From positions 1-64,000 of the forward strand of contig JAZQSX010000019.1 of the NCBI GenBank assembly GCA_045630285.1: a DNA stretch of 64,000 nt, written 5' to 3'. Shown here piece by piece: positions 52,739 to 61,511 of the stretch. The translations under genes and the position numbers were made by a program. Position 1 is the stretch's first letter. Each line of letters starts with the position of its first letter. This DNA is from RGIG3009 sp045630285. Lineage in GTDB: Bacteria; Bacillota; Clostridia; Oscillospirales; Acutalibacteraceae. The notes below the pieces were generated by a model, which was given only the letters and a program-made list of their open reading frames with translations, searched no databases and was not told the origin of the DNA.

Positions 52739-53236
52739 ATGGGAAAGACCTGGTGTTACCGACGCGCTACCGACATCACGCCCGAAGATCTGAAGGAGCG
52801 TGGGATTCGGGGGCTGCTGTTGGATATTGATAATACGCTGACCACCTACGGCAGCCATGAGCTGGCGGAGGGCGTTTTGGCGTGGCTGGAAACGATGAAG
52901 GAAGCGGGCGTTGCGCTGACGGTGGTTTCCAATGCGGTGGATCGCCGTGTGGCGCCGTTTGCCGAAAAACTGGGTTTGCGCCATATTTCGCTCTCCTGCA
53001 AGCCGTCTCCGATCGGTTTTTGGCGGGCGGCACGGCGTGTCGGGTTGCCGCTCAGGCAGTGCGCTGCGGTGGGCGATCAGATCTTCACCGATTGGTTTGG
53101 CACGAAGTTCAGCGGCGTGTCCTGCTTTTTGCTGGAACCGATCCGTACCGATAACGAAAAACCGTTTCTGCGGCTTCGGCGGCGGTGGGAAAAGCCGTTT
53201 CGCCGTGCGCTGCGCAAAAAGGAGGTGCGGCGATGA
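52739..53236 (+). CDS. yqeG: YqeG family HAD IIIA phosphatase
   Basis: A 165 aa HAD phosphatase of the YqeG/PGP phosphatase-like family. Motif I is DIDNTLTTYGS (about residues 31-41), motif III CKPSPIGFWRA and motif IV GDQIFTDW. Relatives include phosphatidylglycerol-phosphate phosphatases, so a lipid substrate is possible; the gene is conserved in Bacillota. A GCAGGAGGAA site precedes the ATG. Its stop overlaps the next start (ATGA). Confidence 0.92.
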   Translation: MGKTWCYRRATDITPEDLKERGIRGLLLDIDNTLTTYGSHELAEGVLAWLETMKEAGVALTVVSNAVDRRVAPFAEKLGLRHISLSCKPSPIGFWRAARRVGLPLRQCAAVGDQIFTDWFGTKFSGVSCFLLEPIRTDNEKPFLRLRRRWEKPFRRALRKKEVRR

Positions 53237-54087
53237 TGGCACGATTTGGCCCCGCCGGCAACAGTGATTCGTTTTACGCTGCCGGCAACAAAGCAACCTT
53301 GCAGGCCCCTGCGTGGCTGCATTCCATGGGCTTGACCGCCTATGAATACCAATGTGGCCGTGGCGTGCGTGTTACCGAGGAAACCGCACGGGCTATGGGC
53401 GCCGAAGCGGCGAAATACGGAGTGCAGATGTCGCTGCACGCACCGTATTTCATCTCGCTCGCCTCGGCAGAGCCGGAAAAACGGGACAATTCCATTCGAT
53501 ATATCTTGGAAAGTGCACGGGCAGTCGCACAAATGGGAGGCGAGCGCATCGTGGCACATCCCGGCGGTTTGGGCGGCCTGTCCCGTGCCGAGGCGACGGC
53601 GCTGGCATCCAAAACCTTGCTTCGGGCGCAGGAGGCGCTGGACAACGAGGGGTTGTCTCAGGTGCGCATCTGTCCCGAAACGATGGGGAAGATCAATCAG
53701 CTGGGTGATCTGGACGAGGTGCTGCAGTTTTGCTCTCTGGACGAGCGCTTTTTGCCGTGCGTGGATTTCGGACATCTGAATAGCCGCACGTTGGGCGGGT
53801 TGAACACCGAGGAGGCGTGTGCGGCTCTTTTGGATCGGTTGCACAACGAATTGGGGTCCGAGCGGGCGGCGACATTCCACGCTCATTTTTCCAAAATTGA
53901 ATACACCAAAGGCGGCGAAAAGCGCCACCTGACGTTTGAGGATACGGTGTACGGCCCCGAGCCGGCACCGCTGATGAAGTTGATCCGTGAACGGGGCTTG
54001 TGCCCGACTTTTATTTGCGAGTCGGACGGCACGCAGGCTGAGGATGCGGCGACGCTGTACGCTTTGTATCGAGGGGGAGAACGATGA
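53233..54087 (+). CDS. TIM-barrel protein, endonuclease IV / sugar isomerase-like
   Basis: A 284 aa AP-endonuclease-2 superfamily TIM barrel. Metal-ligand-like residues occur in SLHAPYFISLAS, IVAHPGG, ICPETMGK, VDFGHLN and THAHFSKIE-type FHAHFSKIEY, ending with CESDG. The closest shape is endonuclease IV, but a sugar phosphate isomerase is possible; annotation as a DNA repair enzyme would need a search. The ATG has a GGAGGTG site and overlaps yqeG by four bases; the next gene overlaps its end likewise. Confidence 0.85.
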   Translation: MMARFGPAGNSDSFYAAGNKATLQAPAWLHSMGLTAYEYQCGRGVRVTEETARAMGAEAAKYGVQMSLHAPYFISLASAEPEKRDNSIRYILESARAVAQMGGERIVAHPGGLGGLSRAEATALASKTLLRAQEALDNEGLSQVRICPETMGKINQLGDLDEVLQFCSLDERFLPCVDFGHLNSRTLGGLNTEEACAALLDRLHNELGSERAATFHAHFSKIEYTKGGEKRHLTFEDTVYGPEPAPLMKLIRERGLCPTFICESDGTQAEDAATLYALYRGGER

Positions 54088-55151
54088 CCCGTTTGGAAGC
54101 GCTGTCGGCACACCTGTCGGCGGATACGGCGATATTGATCGCCGCACCGCATCATTTGCGGTATCTTACCGGATTTCCCGCCGGGGAGAGTTGGGTCTTT
54201 CTGACGGCGGAAGCTGCCTATTTTTTGACGGATTTTCGGTATATCGAGCAAGCCGAGCAGACGGTGCACGGTGCTGAATGCCGTATGATCGTGCGGTTGA
54301 CTGAGGAACTGAAAACGCTCGCAGAACGGCACGGTGTTCGCACCGTGCTGGTGGAGGCGGAGCAAACGACTGCTGCCGAGTTGCAGCGTCTGCGGACGGG
54401 ATTACCGTCGGTGACGGTGGAGGACAGCAGTGACGTAGACGGTTGGCTTCGGGAGCTGCGCACGGTCAAATCGCCCGACGAGATTGAAAAGATCCGTCAG
54501 GCACAGGCATTGACCGAAGCAGGCTTTGAGCATATTTTGCCGTATATCCGTGAGGGCGTGACCGAGCGATCGGTTGCTTTGGAACTGGAGTTTTACATCC
54601 GTCGGCAGGGTGCTGAGCGGGTGGCGTTTGATTTTATCGTCGTATCGGGTGCCAACGGCTCGCAGCCACACGGTATTCCGTCGGATAAGCGCATCGAGCG
54701 TGGCGATTTTATCACGTTGGATTTCGGCGCGGTGGTAGACGGATATCATTCCGATATGACCCGCACGGTGGCACTTGGCGCAGTGAGTGACGAGCAGCGT
54801 GCCGTGTACGATACGGTGCTTCGTGCGCAAAAGGCGGCGCTGGTGACTCTGCGTGAGGGAGTATCCTGCGTTGAGGGTGATGCGGCGGCCCGCCGCATCA
54901 TTGAGCAAGCCGGGTATGGCGAGCATTTCGGCCATGGCACCGGGCACGGCGTGGGGGTGGAGATCCACGAGGATCCCCGTTTGTCACCACACGCAGGGGC
55001 GAGCCTGCTGCGTTCGGGTCAGGTCGTGACGGTGGAACCCGGCATTTATCTTCCGGGACGCTTCGGTGTGCGGATCGAGGATATGGCGCTGATCACGGCG
55101 GAGGGCTGCGTGGATCTGACCGGTGCGCCTAAAGAGCTGCTTTGTCTGTAA
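54084..55151 (+). CDS. M24 family Xaa-Pro aminopeptidase
   Basis: Aminopeptidase that releases the N-terminal residue ahead of proline. The 355 aa product has a creatinase-like N domain (1-130) and the pita-bread M24 domain with all metal ligands visible: DFGAVVDGYHSDMTRT (two Asp), GHGTGHGVG (His), TVEPGIYLP (Glu) and RIEDMAL (Glu). It is cytosolic. The ATG overlaps the preceding stop. In many Clostridia this gene precedes efp, which is not present here. Confidence 0.95.
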   Translation: MTRLEALSAHLSADTAILIAAPHHLRYLTGFPAGESWVFLTAEAAYFLTDFRYIEQAEQTVHGAECRMIVRLTEELKTLAERHGVRTVLVEAEQTTAAELQRLRTGLPSVTVEDSSDVDGWLRELRTVKSPDEIEKIRQAQALTEAGFEHILPYIREGVTERSVALELEFYIRRQGAERVAFDFIVVSGANGSQPHGIPSDKRIERGDFITLDFGAVVDGYHSDMTRTVALGAVSDEQRAVYDTVLRAQKAALVTLREGVSCVEGDAAARRIIEQAGYGEHFGHGTGHGVGVEIHEDPRLSPHAGASLLRSGQVVTVEPGIYLPGRFGVRIEDMALITAEGCVDLTGAPKELLCL

Positions 55152-55208
55152 TATCCTTTGGCAGCAACACATATACTGTACCACAATACGGAACGGGATG
55201 TGTGTGCT

Positions 55209-55670
55209 ATGTTTGTATTTTCCTTGAAAGCGGATCGGAAGCATATCATTGCGGCGGCGGTTGCGGCTGTCGCCGCCATTATTATCCTGCTGCTGGCCGT
55301 GGTGCTTCCGGGCGGTGACTCGCCCACGGCGGCAAAGAATGTGGATTGGGACGTGCGCTCCACCGAGGAGCGTGTGCGTTTGGCGCATGAGCTGGGGTAT
55401 GAACTGGATGCTGCCAGCGAATGCGTGGAGGAGGTCCGTGTGCCCGATGATCCGGATGCGACGCTGATTGCGTACGATGCGCTGCAGGAGAAGATCGGGC
55501 TCAGTCTGCTGGACTACAGCGGCAAGCGGGTGAAGCGGTACACCTATACCGTCAGCCACCCGATCGACGGAAAAACGGCGTGGGTGCATTTGTACGTATA
55601 TAACGACCGTGTGGTGGCGGGTGACGTGACCGTCGCCGGCCCGAACGGAGTACAAAAAGGCTTGATGTGA
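55209..55670 (+). CDS. DUF4830 domain-containing membrane-anchored protein
   Basis: A 153 aa protein with one N-terminal transmembrane helix (about residues 13-33, basic residues before it) and an outer domain resembling DUF4830: RVRLAHELGYELDAA, VRVPDDPDATL, LLDYSGKRVKRYTY and YNDRVVAGDV. The family is found in Clostridia and its function is unknown. The ATG at 55209 has only a weak GGGATG site; upstream in-frame ATG at 55158 would put 17 polar residues before the anchor. It lies 13 bases before the pseudouridine synthase. Confidence 0.78.
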   Translation: MFVFSLKADRKHIIAAAVAAVAAIIILLLAVVLPGGDSPTAAKNVDWDVRSTEERVRLAHELGYELDAASECVEEVRVPDDPDATLIAYDALQEKIGLSLLDYSGKRVKRYTYTVSHPIDGKTAWVHLYVYNDRVVAGDVTVAGPNGVQKGLM

Positions 55671-55683
55671 CAGGAGAATGACG

Positions 55684-56418
55684 ATGGTACAGCGATTGGA
55701 TAAAATGATCGCCTCCCAGGGGACGCTCAGCCGCAGCGAAACGGTGCGGCTGATTCGTTCGGGGCAGGTCACGGTGGACGGTGTTGTCTGCCGTGATGCC
55801 GCTCGCAAGGTGGAGGAGACCTGCGCCGTTACGGTGGCGGGTGAGGCGTTGTGCTACCGTCGGTTTTCATATATCATGATGAACAAACCGGCGGGGATCT
55901 TGTGCGTGTCCCGGGATCCCCGTGCGGAAACGGTGCTGGATCTGTTGCCCCCTGCGCTGCGGCGCAAGGGGCTGTTTCCCGCCGGACGGTTGGACAAGGA
56001 CACCGTCGGCTTGGTGCTGTTGACCGACGACGGTGAGTTTGCACATCGGCTGCTTGCGCCGAAGAGTGATATTATGAAGCGCTATCTGGTGCGGGTGGAC
56101 GGCCCGCTTACCGAGGAGCACATACGCCTCTTCGCCGGTGAGATCGTGCTGGCGGACGGTACCTCCTGTCGCCCGGCGCAGCTGCGTATTTTGGAAAGCG
56201 GCGAGGAATCGTTGGCGGAAATCGGTATCACGGAGGGGCGGTATCATCAGATCAAGCGGATGTTCGGCACGGTCAATCGTGGTGTGACGTGGTTGAAGCG
56301 AGTGGCGATCGGTCCGTTGGAGTTGGACGCCGCATTGAGTGAGGGCGAGTCCCGCCTTTTGACGGCGTCCGAGGTCGACAATCTTACAAATTCGACACTT
56401 TTTGTGCAACACGGATAA
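55684..56418 (+). CDS. RsuA/RluB-family pseudouridine synthase
   Basis: Pseudouridine synthase acting on rRNA. The 244 aa product has an N-terminal S4 RNA-binding domain (RLDKMIASQGTLSRSE) and the catalytic motif GRLDKDTVGLVLLTDDG with the catalytic Asp, plus EGRYHQIKRMF near the C terminus. This outline fits RsuA (16S U516) best. I chose the ATG at 55684 with AGGAGA six bases upstream; one at 55678 abuts the site. Confidence 0.92.
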   Translation: MVQRLDKMIASQGTLSRSETVRLIRSGQVTVDGVVCRDAARKVEETCAVTVAGEALCYRRFSYIMMNKPAGILCVSRDPRAETVLDLLPPALRRKGLFPAGRLDKDTVGLVLLTDDGEFAHRLLAPKSDIMKRYLVRVDGPLTEEHIRLFAGEIVLADGTSCRPAQLRILESGEESLAEIGITEGRYHQIKRMFGTVNRGVTWLKRVAIGPLELDAALSEGESRLLTASEVDNLTNSTLFVQHG

Positions 56419-56554
56419 TATTGTGGGTAAAAGTTTGTGCATAAAGGATATAGTAAAATCCCAAAATATCTGTTAAAATAAGGAAGCATGGTAGTGTGCG
56501 TTAGTGTATATCGGCACAATTTTATCTGAAGAAAGAGAATATGGAGGTCTTCAA
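56419..56554 (+). other. Leader region of the MsmK-type ATPase gene
   Basis: An A+T-rich gap with several TAAAAT-like -10 candidates (for example 56472-56477) but no convincing -35, so I do not assign a promoter. No terminator for the upstream pseudouridine synthase is seen. A GGAGGT site lies six bases before the ATG at 56555. Confidence 0.4.
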
Positions 56555-57697
56555 ATGGCAAGTCTGTCTCTGAAAAACATCTACAAGAAGTATCCCGGTG
56601 GCGTTATCGCTGTCTCCGACTTCAACCTGGAGATCAAGGACCAGGAGTTCATCATCTTGGTCGGTCCTTCCGGTTGCGGTAAGTCCACCACGCTGCGTAT
56701 GATCGCCGGTCTGGAAGAAATCTCCAGCGGTGAGCTGTACATCGGCGACCGTCTGGTCAACGACGTGGCTCCGAAGGATCGTGACATTGCGATGGTGTTC
56801 CAGAACTACGCTCTGTATCCGCACATGACGGTGTACGACAACATGGCGTTCGGTCTGAAGCTCCGCAAGACCCCGAAAGATGAAATCAAGCGCCGCGTGG
56901 AAGAAGCTGCCCGCGTGCTGGATATCGCTCACCTGCTCGACAGAAAGCCGAAGGCTCTGTCCGGTGGTCAGCGTCAGCGTGTGGCTCTGGGTCGTGCTAT
57001 CGTCCGTGAGCCGAAGGTCTTCTTGCTCGACGAACCGCTGTCCAACTTGGATGCTAAGCTGCGTGCTCAGATGAGAACGGAGATCTCCAAGCTGCACCAG
57101 AAGCTGGGTACCACGTTTATCTACGTTACCCACGACCAGACCGAAGCTATGACCATGGGCGATCGCATCGTGGTTATGAAGGACGGTCTGATCCAGCAGG
57201 TCGACAGCCCGAACAATCTGTATCTGTATCCCTGCAATATGTTCGTTGCCGGCTTTATCGGCAGCCCCCAGATGAACTTCATCGATGCCGTTATCGGCAA
57301 GGACGGCGACAAGTTCTATGCTGAATTCGGCTCCGAGGATACCAAGACCCGCAAGGGCGTTAAGTATCAGATTCCGCTGCCGGCCTCCAAGAACAAGGAC
57401 GACGTTCTGGCTCAGTATGTCGGCAAGGAAGTCATCATGGGTATCCGTCCTGAGGACGTCCACGATGAAGCGCGCTTTATGGAGCAGTTCGCTGACTGCC
57501 GCATCAAGGCGAAGGTCGAGGTTACCGAGCTTATGGGTGCTGAAATCTTCCTGTACGTCAACGTGGAAGGCAGCAGCCTGACCGCCCGCGTTGATCCCAC
57601 CTCCACGGCTCGCCCGGGTGATGAGATCGACATGGTTGTCGACAACACCAAGATCCACCTGTTCGACAAGGACACCGAGCAGACCATCTGCAACTAA
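56555..57697 (+). CDS. msmK: Carbohydrate ABC importer ATP-binding protein (MsmK/UgpC type)
   Basis: ATPase of CUT1-family sugar importers. The 380 aa product has Walker A GPSGCGKST (about 38-46), signature LSGGQRQRVALGRA, Walker B VFLLDEPLSNLD, switch VTHDQTEA and a C-terminal TOBE regulatory domain (about 245-375). No permease or binding-protein genes adjoin it; in Bacillota such orphan MsmK ATPases often power several importers encoded elsewhere. Codon use is strongly biased (CTG, AAG, GGT), suggesting high expression. It ends at a terminator shared with the convergent LacI gene. Confidence 0.94.
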   Translation: MASLSLKNIYKKYPGGVIAVSDFNLEIKDQEFIILVGPSGCGKSTTLRMIAGLEEISSGELYIGDRLVNDVAPKDRDIAMVFQNYALYPHMTVYDNMAFGLKLRKTPKDEIKRRVEEAARVLDIAHLLDRKPKALSGGQRQRVALGRAIVREPKVFLLDEPLSNLDAKLRAQMRTEISKLHQKLGTTFIYVTHDQTEAMTMGDRIVVMKDGLIQQVDSPNNLYLYPCNMFVAGFIGSPQMNFIDAVIGKDGDKFYAEFGSEDTKTRKGVKYQIPLPASKNKDDVLAQYVGKEVIMGIRPEDVHDEARFMEQFADCRIKAKVEVTELMGAEIFLYVNVEGSSLTARVDPTSTARPGDEIDMVVDNTKIHLFDKDTEQTICN

Positions 57698-57707
57698 ACA
57701 CAAAAAG

Positions 57708-57744
57708 AAAAAGTAGCTGCGCAACTGCGCAGGGACTTTTTTTA
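57708..57744. terminator. Bidirectional terminator between msmK and lacI-type gene
   Basis: CTGCGC-AACT-GCGCAG (57717-57732) flanked by AAAAAGT and ACTTTTTTT, which extend the stem past a two-base mismatch. Confidence 0.82.
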
Positions 57745-58704
57745 TTTATCTAAGCGTTTGACGCTCTCACGAACAACCAAGGTGCCGGGAATGGTGATAT
57801 CCCGCTGAGCTTTAAAATAGGGGTTGCGCAGTTTGGCTTGTAACAGCCCCCACGCCTTTTTGCTCATATCATCCGGGTCGGTATCGATCGAGGTCAGCGA
57901 TGTTTCGGTATAGCCACTAACGATATTGTTATCCATGCCGATCACCGAGACATCCTCCGGCACACGAAGGCCGTGCTTCTTGAGTTCTTTGATCGCACCA
58001 TAGGCGATGTTGTCATAGGCACATACCAGGGCGGTGAATGGTACTTTTTTGTGAATTAACTGCCGTATGCCATCCTCGCCGGCCTTTTCAAACCGCTCGG
58101 AACTTTCGATAACGGTGAGGGTCATATCATGCTTCGCTACGGCATCCTGAAACAGTGACAACTTTGTTTGCGTCAGCGATTCGCCGATGAAAGCAACGTT
58201 TTGATGTCCGTAATCGGACAACAACTCTGCCAGGTTGTTGATGGGGATGGTAAACGAGGTCTTGACACAATCGACCGTCTCGTCCTGGCTGGAGAGCAGC
58301 ACAACAATGGGGGTATCGTACGCTTTTTTCAGATGACTACGTAATGAAAAAACGAGGATGCCGTCCACATTTAAGTAGGAACAGAAGTAATCGATCAGTT
58401 CTTCTTGCTTTTTTTCTTGAAAATCGTCGGTAGCGACGATGCAAATGCCGCCGCTTGCCTCGATGAGATCGCTCAGCACTTTGACAAAACGGACATAGTA
58501 CTGGCTGATGATCTCGGGGTAAATGATGGCAATGATCGGCTTGGGGAATTTGCCTTTGAAAAAGCGGTTGTAACAACCGGATTCTTTCGCCACTGCGAAA
58601 ATATGCTGACGTGTTTCTTCACTGACATCTTCCGCACCGCTAAACGCCTTGGATGCGGTGGAAGGGGATACGTTGGCAAGTTTGGCCAACTCTTTCATCG
58701 TCAT
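57742..58704 (-). CDS. LacI family transcriptional regulator
   Basis: A 320 aa LacI/GalR repressor. The N-terminal helix-turn-helix is MKELAKLANVSPSTASKAFSG and the hinge follows, then a periplasmic-binding-protein-like sensor (60-320). I chose ATG 58704 (MTMKEL), four bases after a GGGTGAT site; 58713 and 58698 are alternatives. The transcript leader is very short (about 11 bases). It is divergent from an MFS carrier and a GH39-like enzyme, which it probably controls; a TTTCGAAA palindrome (58753-58760) in the shared spacer is a candidate operator. Confidence 0.93.
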   Translation of the reverse strand: MTMKELAKLANVSPSTASKAFSGAEDVSEETRQHIFAVAKESGCYNRFFKGKFPKPIIAIIYPEIISQYYVRFVKVLSDLIEASGGICIVATDDFQEKKQEELIDYFCSYLNVDGILVFSLRSHLKKAYDTPIVVLLSSQDETVDCVKTSFTIPINNLAELLSDYGHQNVAFIGESLTQTKLSLFQDAVAKHDMTLTVIESSERFEKAGEDGIRQLIHKKVPFTALVCAYDNIAYGAIKELKKHGLRVPEDVSVIGMDNNIVSGYTETSLTSIDTDPDDMSKKAWGLLQAKLRNPYFKAQRDITIPGTLVVRESVKRLDK

Positions 58705-58721
58705 ACACATCACCCATTCTA

Positions 58722-58749
58722 ATTATACAGAGGAAAGGGATTCCGTCAA
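58722..58749 (-). promoter_or_regulatory. Sigma-A promoter of the lacI-type gene
   Basis: On the minus strand TTGACG (58749-58744), 16 bases, TATAAT (58727-58722). The TTTCGAAA palindrome abuts its -35 side. Confidence 0.8.
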
Positions 58750-58780
58750 GAATTTCGAAAAAGTTTCGGAGGTTTTTGGG

Positions 58781-58809
58781 TTGCGCTTTGTGTTGAGATG
58801 TGATATATG
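58781..58809 (+). promoter_or_regulatory. Candidate promoter of the MFS-GH39 unit
   Basis: TTGCGC (58781-58786), 17 bases, TATATG (58804-58809), with an extended TG one base before the -10. It is weak, as expected for a regulated promoter, and lies just downstream of the candidate LacI operator. Confidence 0.45.
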
Positions 58810-58827
58810 TGTGGTGAGGTGATATGG

Positions 58828-60102
58828 GTGAAAGCGGTTACATCGGATCGGAGCGGTCGGATGTTATATATTATCCAGGCGGCAGTTGAATACTTGGTGT
58901 CCATTTTGGTGACAGGATCGTTCTTGGCGACGATCACCAAGGAACTGGGCTTTTCGGATGGCTTGACAGGCGTTGTGTCGGCCATTATTTCACTGGGGTG
59001 CTTATTCCAGCTCTTGTCGGTTACCATTCGTCGCAATGTGAAACGAACGGTCATCGTGTTAAGCCTTACCAATCAAGTGCTGTTCTTACTGCTGTATGTC
59101 ATTCCGTTGTCGGGCGCAGCGAAACCCGTCAAAACGGTAACGTTTGTTGTGTCAATCGTTTTAGCGTATCTGATTTACAACATCATTCATCCCAAAAAGT
59201 TTAACTGGCTGATGTCCGCAGTCGAGGACGGCCATCGAGGCACATTTACCGCAACAAAAGAGATCGTCTCGCTGATTTCCGGAGCAGCATTTTCTTTCGG
59301 CATGGGTGCGCTTGTGGATCATCTGGCGGCGCAGGGCGAGCAACGGATGGCATTTGTGGTGTGTGCCGTGGTGATTTTCTCGCTGTCCATGGCACACGTG
59401 CTTTTACTGGCGTGGTTTCCTGCAACCAAGTGCGAAAACCAAACACGCTTATCCAAGGGCAGTGCGAAGCGATTATTACACAATAAAGGCTTGAGAAAAA
59501 CGGTGGTAGTATTCGCCTTGTATTACATGGCTAATGACGCCATTACTCCGTTTTTGGGAATGTATAAGATCTCGGAACTGGGGATGAGCCTAAGCTTGGT
59601 CACCGCTATTGGAATCGTGGGAAGTGGGTCACGCATTGCGGTGTCGCATTTTTGGGGAAGGTATGCCGATCGCCGCTCATTTGCGGCAATGGCAGAAAAA
59701 TGTTTTCTGATACTTGCCGTATCGTGGATGTGCATCGTGTTCGCCGGCCCGACCAATGGTGTGGTGATGATGATACTGCACACGGCGCTTCATGGAGTTG
59801 CCATGGGTGGCATTAACAGTTCATTGACCAATATGGTATACGATTATGTGCCTCGTGACCAATGCGCAGAGGCCATTGCTGTTACGCAGGCAACGGCGGG
59901 TGTGGTCGGTTTTTTAACGACTGTATGCATCAGCCCGGTGGTAACGGCGATCCAAAAAGCGGGGAACACCGTTTTGGGTATCTCGGCATACGCCCAGCAG
60001 GTGCTAGCGGCGGTGGCTTGTGTTATTACCTTGGTCATTGTGGCATATGTGCGGTTGATGCTGATCCGCAAATCGCCTCGGGAGAGTACGACGGAGGTTT
60101 GA
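58828..60102 (+). CDS. MFS transporter
   Basis: A 424 aa major facilitator with about 12 membrane segments, the first near residues 12-45. It lacks a signature I can tie to a substrate; its setting next to a glycosidase and a LacI regulator suggests uptake of a sugar or short oligosaccharide. I chose the GTG at 58828, four bases after GAGGTGAT; an ATG at 58861 (MLYIIQAAVEYL) would drop 11 residues without losing a helix. The GH39-like gene follows 49 bases later. Confidence 0.85.
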   Translation: MKAVTSDRSGRMLYIIQAAVEYLVSILVTGSFLATITKELGFSDGLTGVVSAIISLGCLFQLLSVTIRRNVKRTVIVLSLTNQVLFLLLYVIPLSGAAKPVKTVTFVVSIVLAYLIYNIIHPKKFNWLMSAVEDGHRGTFTATKEIVSLISGAAFSFGMGALVDHLAAQGEQRMAFVVCAVVIFSLSMAHVLLLAWFPATKCENQTRLSKGSAKRLLHNKGLRKTVVVFALYYMANDAITPFLGMYKISELGMSLSLVTAIGIVGSGSRIAVSHFWGRYADRRSFAAMAEKCFLILAVSWMCIVFAGPTNGVVMMILHTALHGVAMGGINSSLTNMVYDYVPRDQCAEAIAVTQATAGVVGFLTTVCISPVVTAIQKAGNTVLGISAYAQQVLAAVACVITLVIVAYVRLMLIRKSPRESTTEV

Positions 60103-60151
60103 CAGCGGTGCTGTCTTATATAGAGCAACAAAAAGTAGAAGGAGTGGTATG

Positions 60152-61465
60152 ATGGAGACGTTGAGGTTTGACTTGACAAAGAAGCAGGGGACGTTTAAGG
60201 TGTTGAACGCCACCAACGGTGGCCCATGGCATAAACGTCATGCGACTGATCAATGGCGCAGTAATTTTTCGGATTACAAGGCGGCACGAATCCCGTATTC
60301 GCGCAATCACGATTCCGCTGTCCATGGCATTTACGGTGGCCCCTATAGCCACGATATTACCCGCATTTTTCCGAACTTTGATGCGGATGCGGAGGACCCG
60401 GCATCCTACGATTTTGCCTGTACCGACGAGTCGATCTTGGTGACGTTGGACGCAGGGACAAAAACGTTCTTCCGCTTGGGTCAGACGATCGAGCATCAGA
60501 TCAAGAAACACGGAACCGTCCCGCCTTCTGATTTTAAGAAGTGGGCCGTGATCTGTGAACACATCATCCGTCATTATACCGAGGGGTGGGCTGACGGATT
60601 CCGTTTGGATATGCCGTACTGGGAGATCTGGAACGAACCGGATCTTGATCCGGATGAAAGCAAAAACAAGAGGTGCTGGGGCGGTACCAAAGCCGAGTTT
60701 TTTGATCTGTATGAAATTGCCGCTAAGCATTTGAAGTTCCACTTTCCGCAACTCAAAATCGGCGGTCCTGCTCTGGCGTGGAATGAGGAGTGGGCTGACG
60801 ATTTTCTCAGCGAAATGCGTAAACGTGAGGTGCCGATCGACTTTTTCTCCTGGCACATCTATTCGCAGGAACCGCAGCAGATCATCGACAAAGCGGCCCG
60901 GATCAAAGCGTTGATGATCAAAAACGGGTACGGTGATGCTGAATCCATTCTTAACGAGTGGAATTATGTGCGTGGTTGGCAAGAAGAGTTCAAGTATAGC
61001 ATTCTCGCAGTGCACGGGATTAAGGGCGCAGCCTATACGATGGCGTGTATCTCCGAGGCGCAGAAGACCCCGGATGTTGATATGCTGATGTATTACGACA
61101 CCCGGCCGTCGGCGTTCTGCGGCGCATTTGATTTCTATTCCTGGGAGAAACTGAAAGGGTATTATCCGTTGTATTGGTATGGACAGTTCTACGATGCGAC
61201 AGCCGAGATCCGTTGCGAGACGCAGCCGAAAAATGTCTATACCTTGTGCGGTGTCGGCGCAGACGGCAAGGCACTATGCGTGGTGACCAACTACTCCGAA
61301 GATGACAACGCACCGTCGCAGGAGGTGCGCCTGGATTTTGGACGAGACGGAAACTTCGAGGTGTATCTGCTGGATAAGGATCACGATGCCGAACGCATCG
61401 AGACACCGGCGGATCTGGTGTTCACCTTGCCGATCCATTCCTGTATCTTTGTCAAAGAAGTATAA
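60152..61465 (+). CDS. GH39-like glycoside hydrolase (xylosidase-like)
   Basis: A 437 aa clan GH-A glycosidase resembling family 39 beta-xylosidases. The acid/base candidate is E162 in YWEIWNEPD and the nucleophile candidate E269 in ILNEWNY; the C-terminal 90 residues form a beta-sandwich. No signal peptide is present, so it acts on imported oligosaccharides, probably those brought in by the MFS carrier. ATG 60152 is seven bases after AAGGAG; the ATG at 60149 is also possible. Family assignment rests on these motifs only. Confidence 0.85.
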   Translation: METLRFDLTKKQGTFKVLNATNGGPWHKRHATDQWRSNFSDYKAARIPYSRNHDSAVHGIYGGPYSHDITRIFPNFDADAEDPASYDFACTDESILVTLDAGTKTFFRLGQTIEHQIKKHGTVPPSDFKKWAVICEHIIRHYTEGWADGFRLDMPYWEIWNEPDLDPDESKNKRCWGGTKAEFFDLYEIAAKHLKFHFPQLKIGGPALAWNEEWADDFLSEMRKREVPIDFFSWHIYSQEPQQIIDKAARIKALMIKNGYGDAESILNEWNYVRGWQEEFKYSILAVHGIKGAAYTMACISEAQKTPDVDMLMYYDTRPSAFCGAFDFYSWEKLKGYYPLYWYGQFYDATAEIRCETQPKNVYTLCGVGADGKALCVVTNYSEDDNAPSQEVRLDFGRDGNFEVYLLDKDHDAERIETPADLVFTLPIHSCIFVKEV

Positions 61466-61466
61466 A

Positions 61467-61505
61467 GAAAGACCTCGTCGCAAGACTTGCGACGAGGTCT
61501 TTTTC
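61467..61505. terminator. Bidirectional intrinsic terminator
   Basis: A 13-base-pair stem, GACCTCGTCGCAA and its complement around GAC (61471-61499), followed by TTTTT, with AAAGAAA on the other side. It serves the convergent GH39-like and esterase genes. Confidence 0.93.
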
Positions 61506-61511
61506 TGCTTT

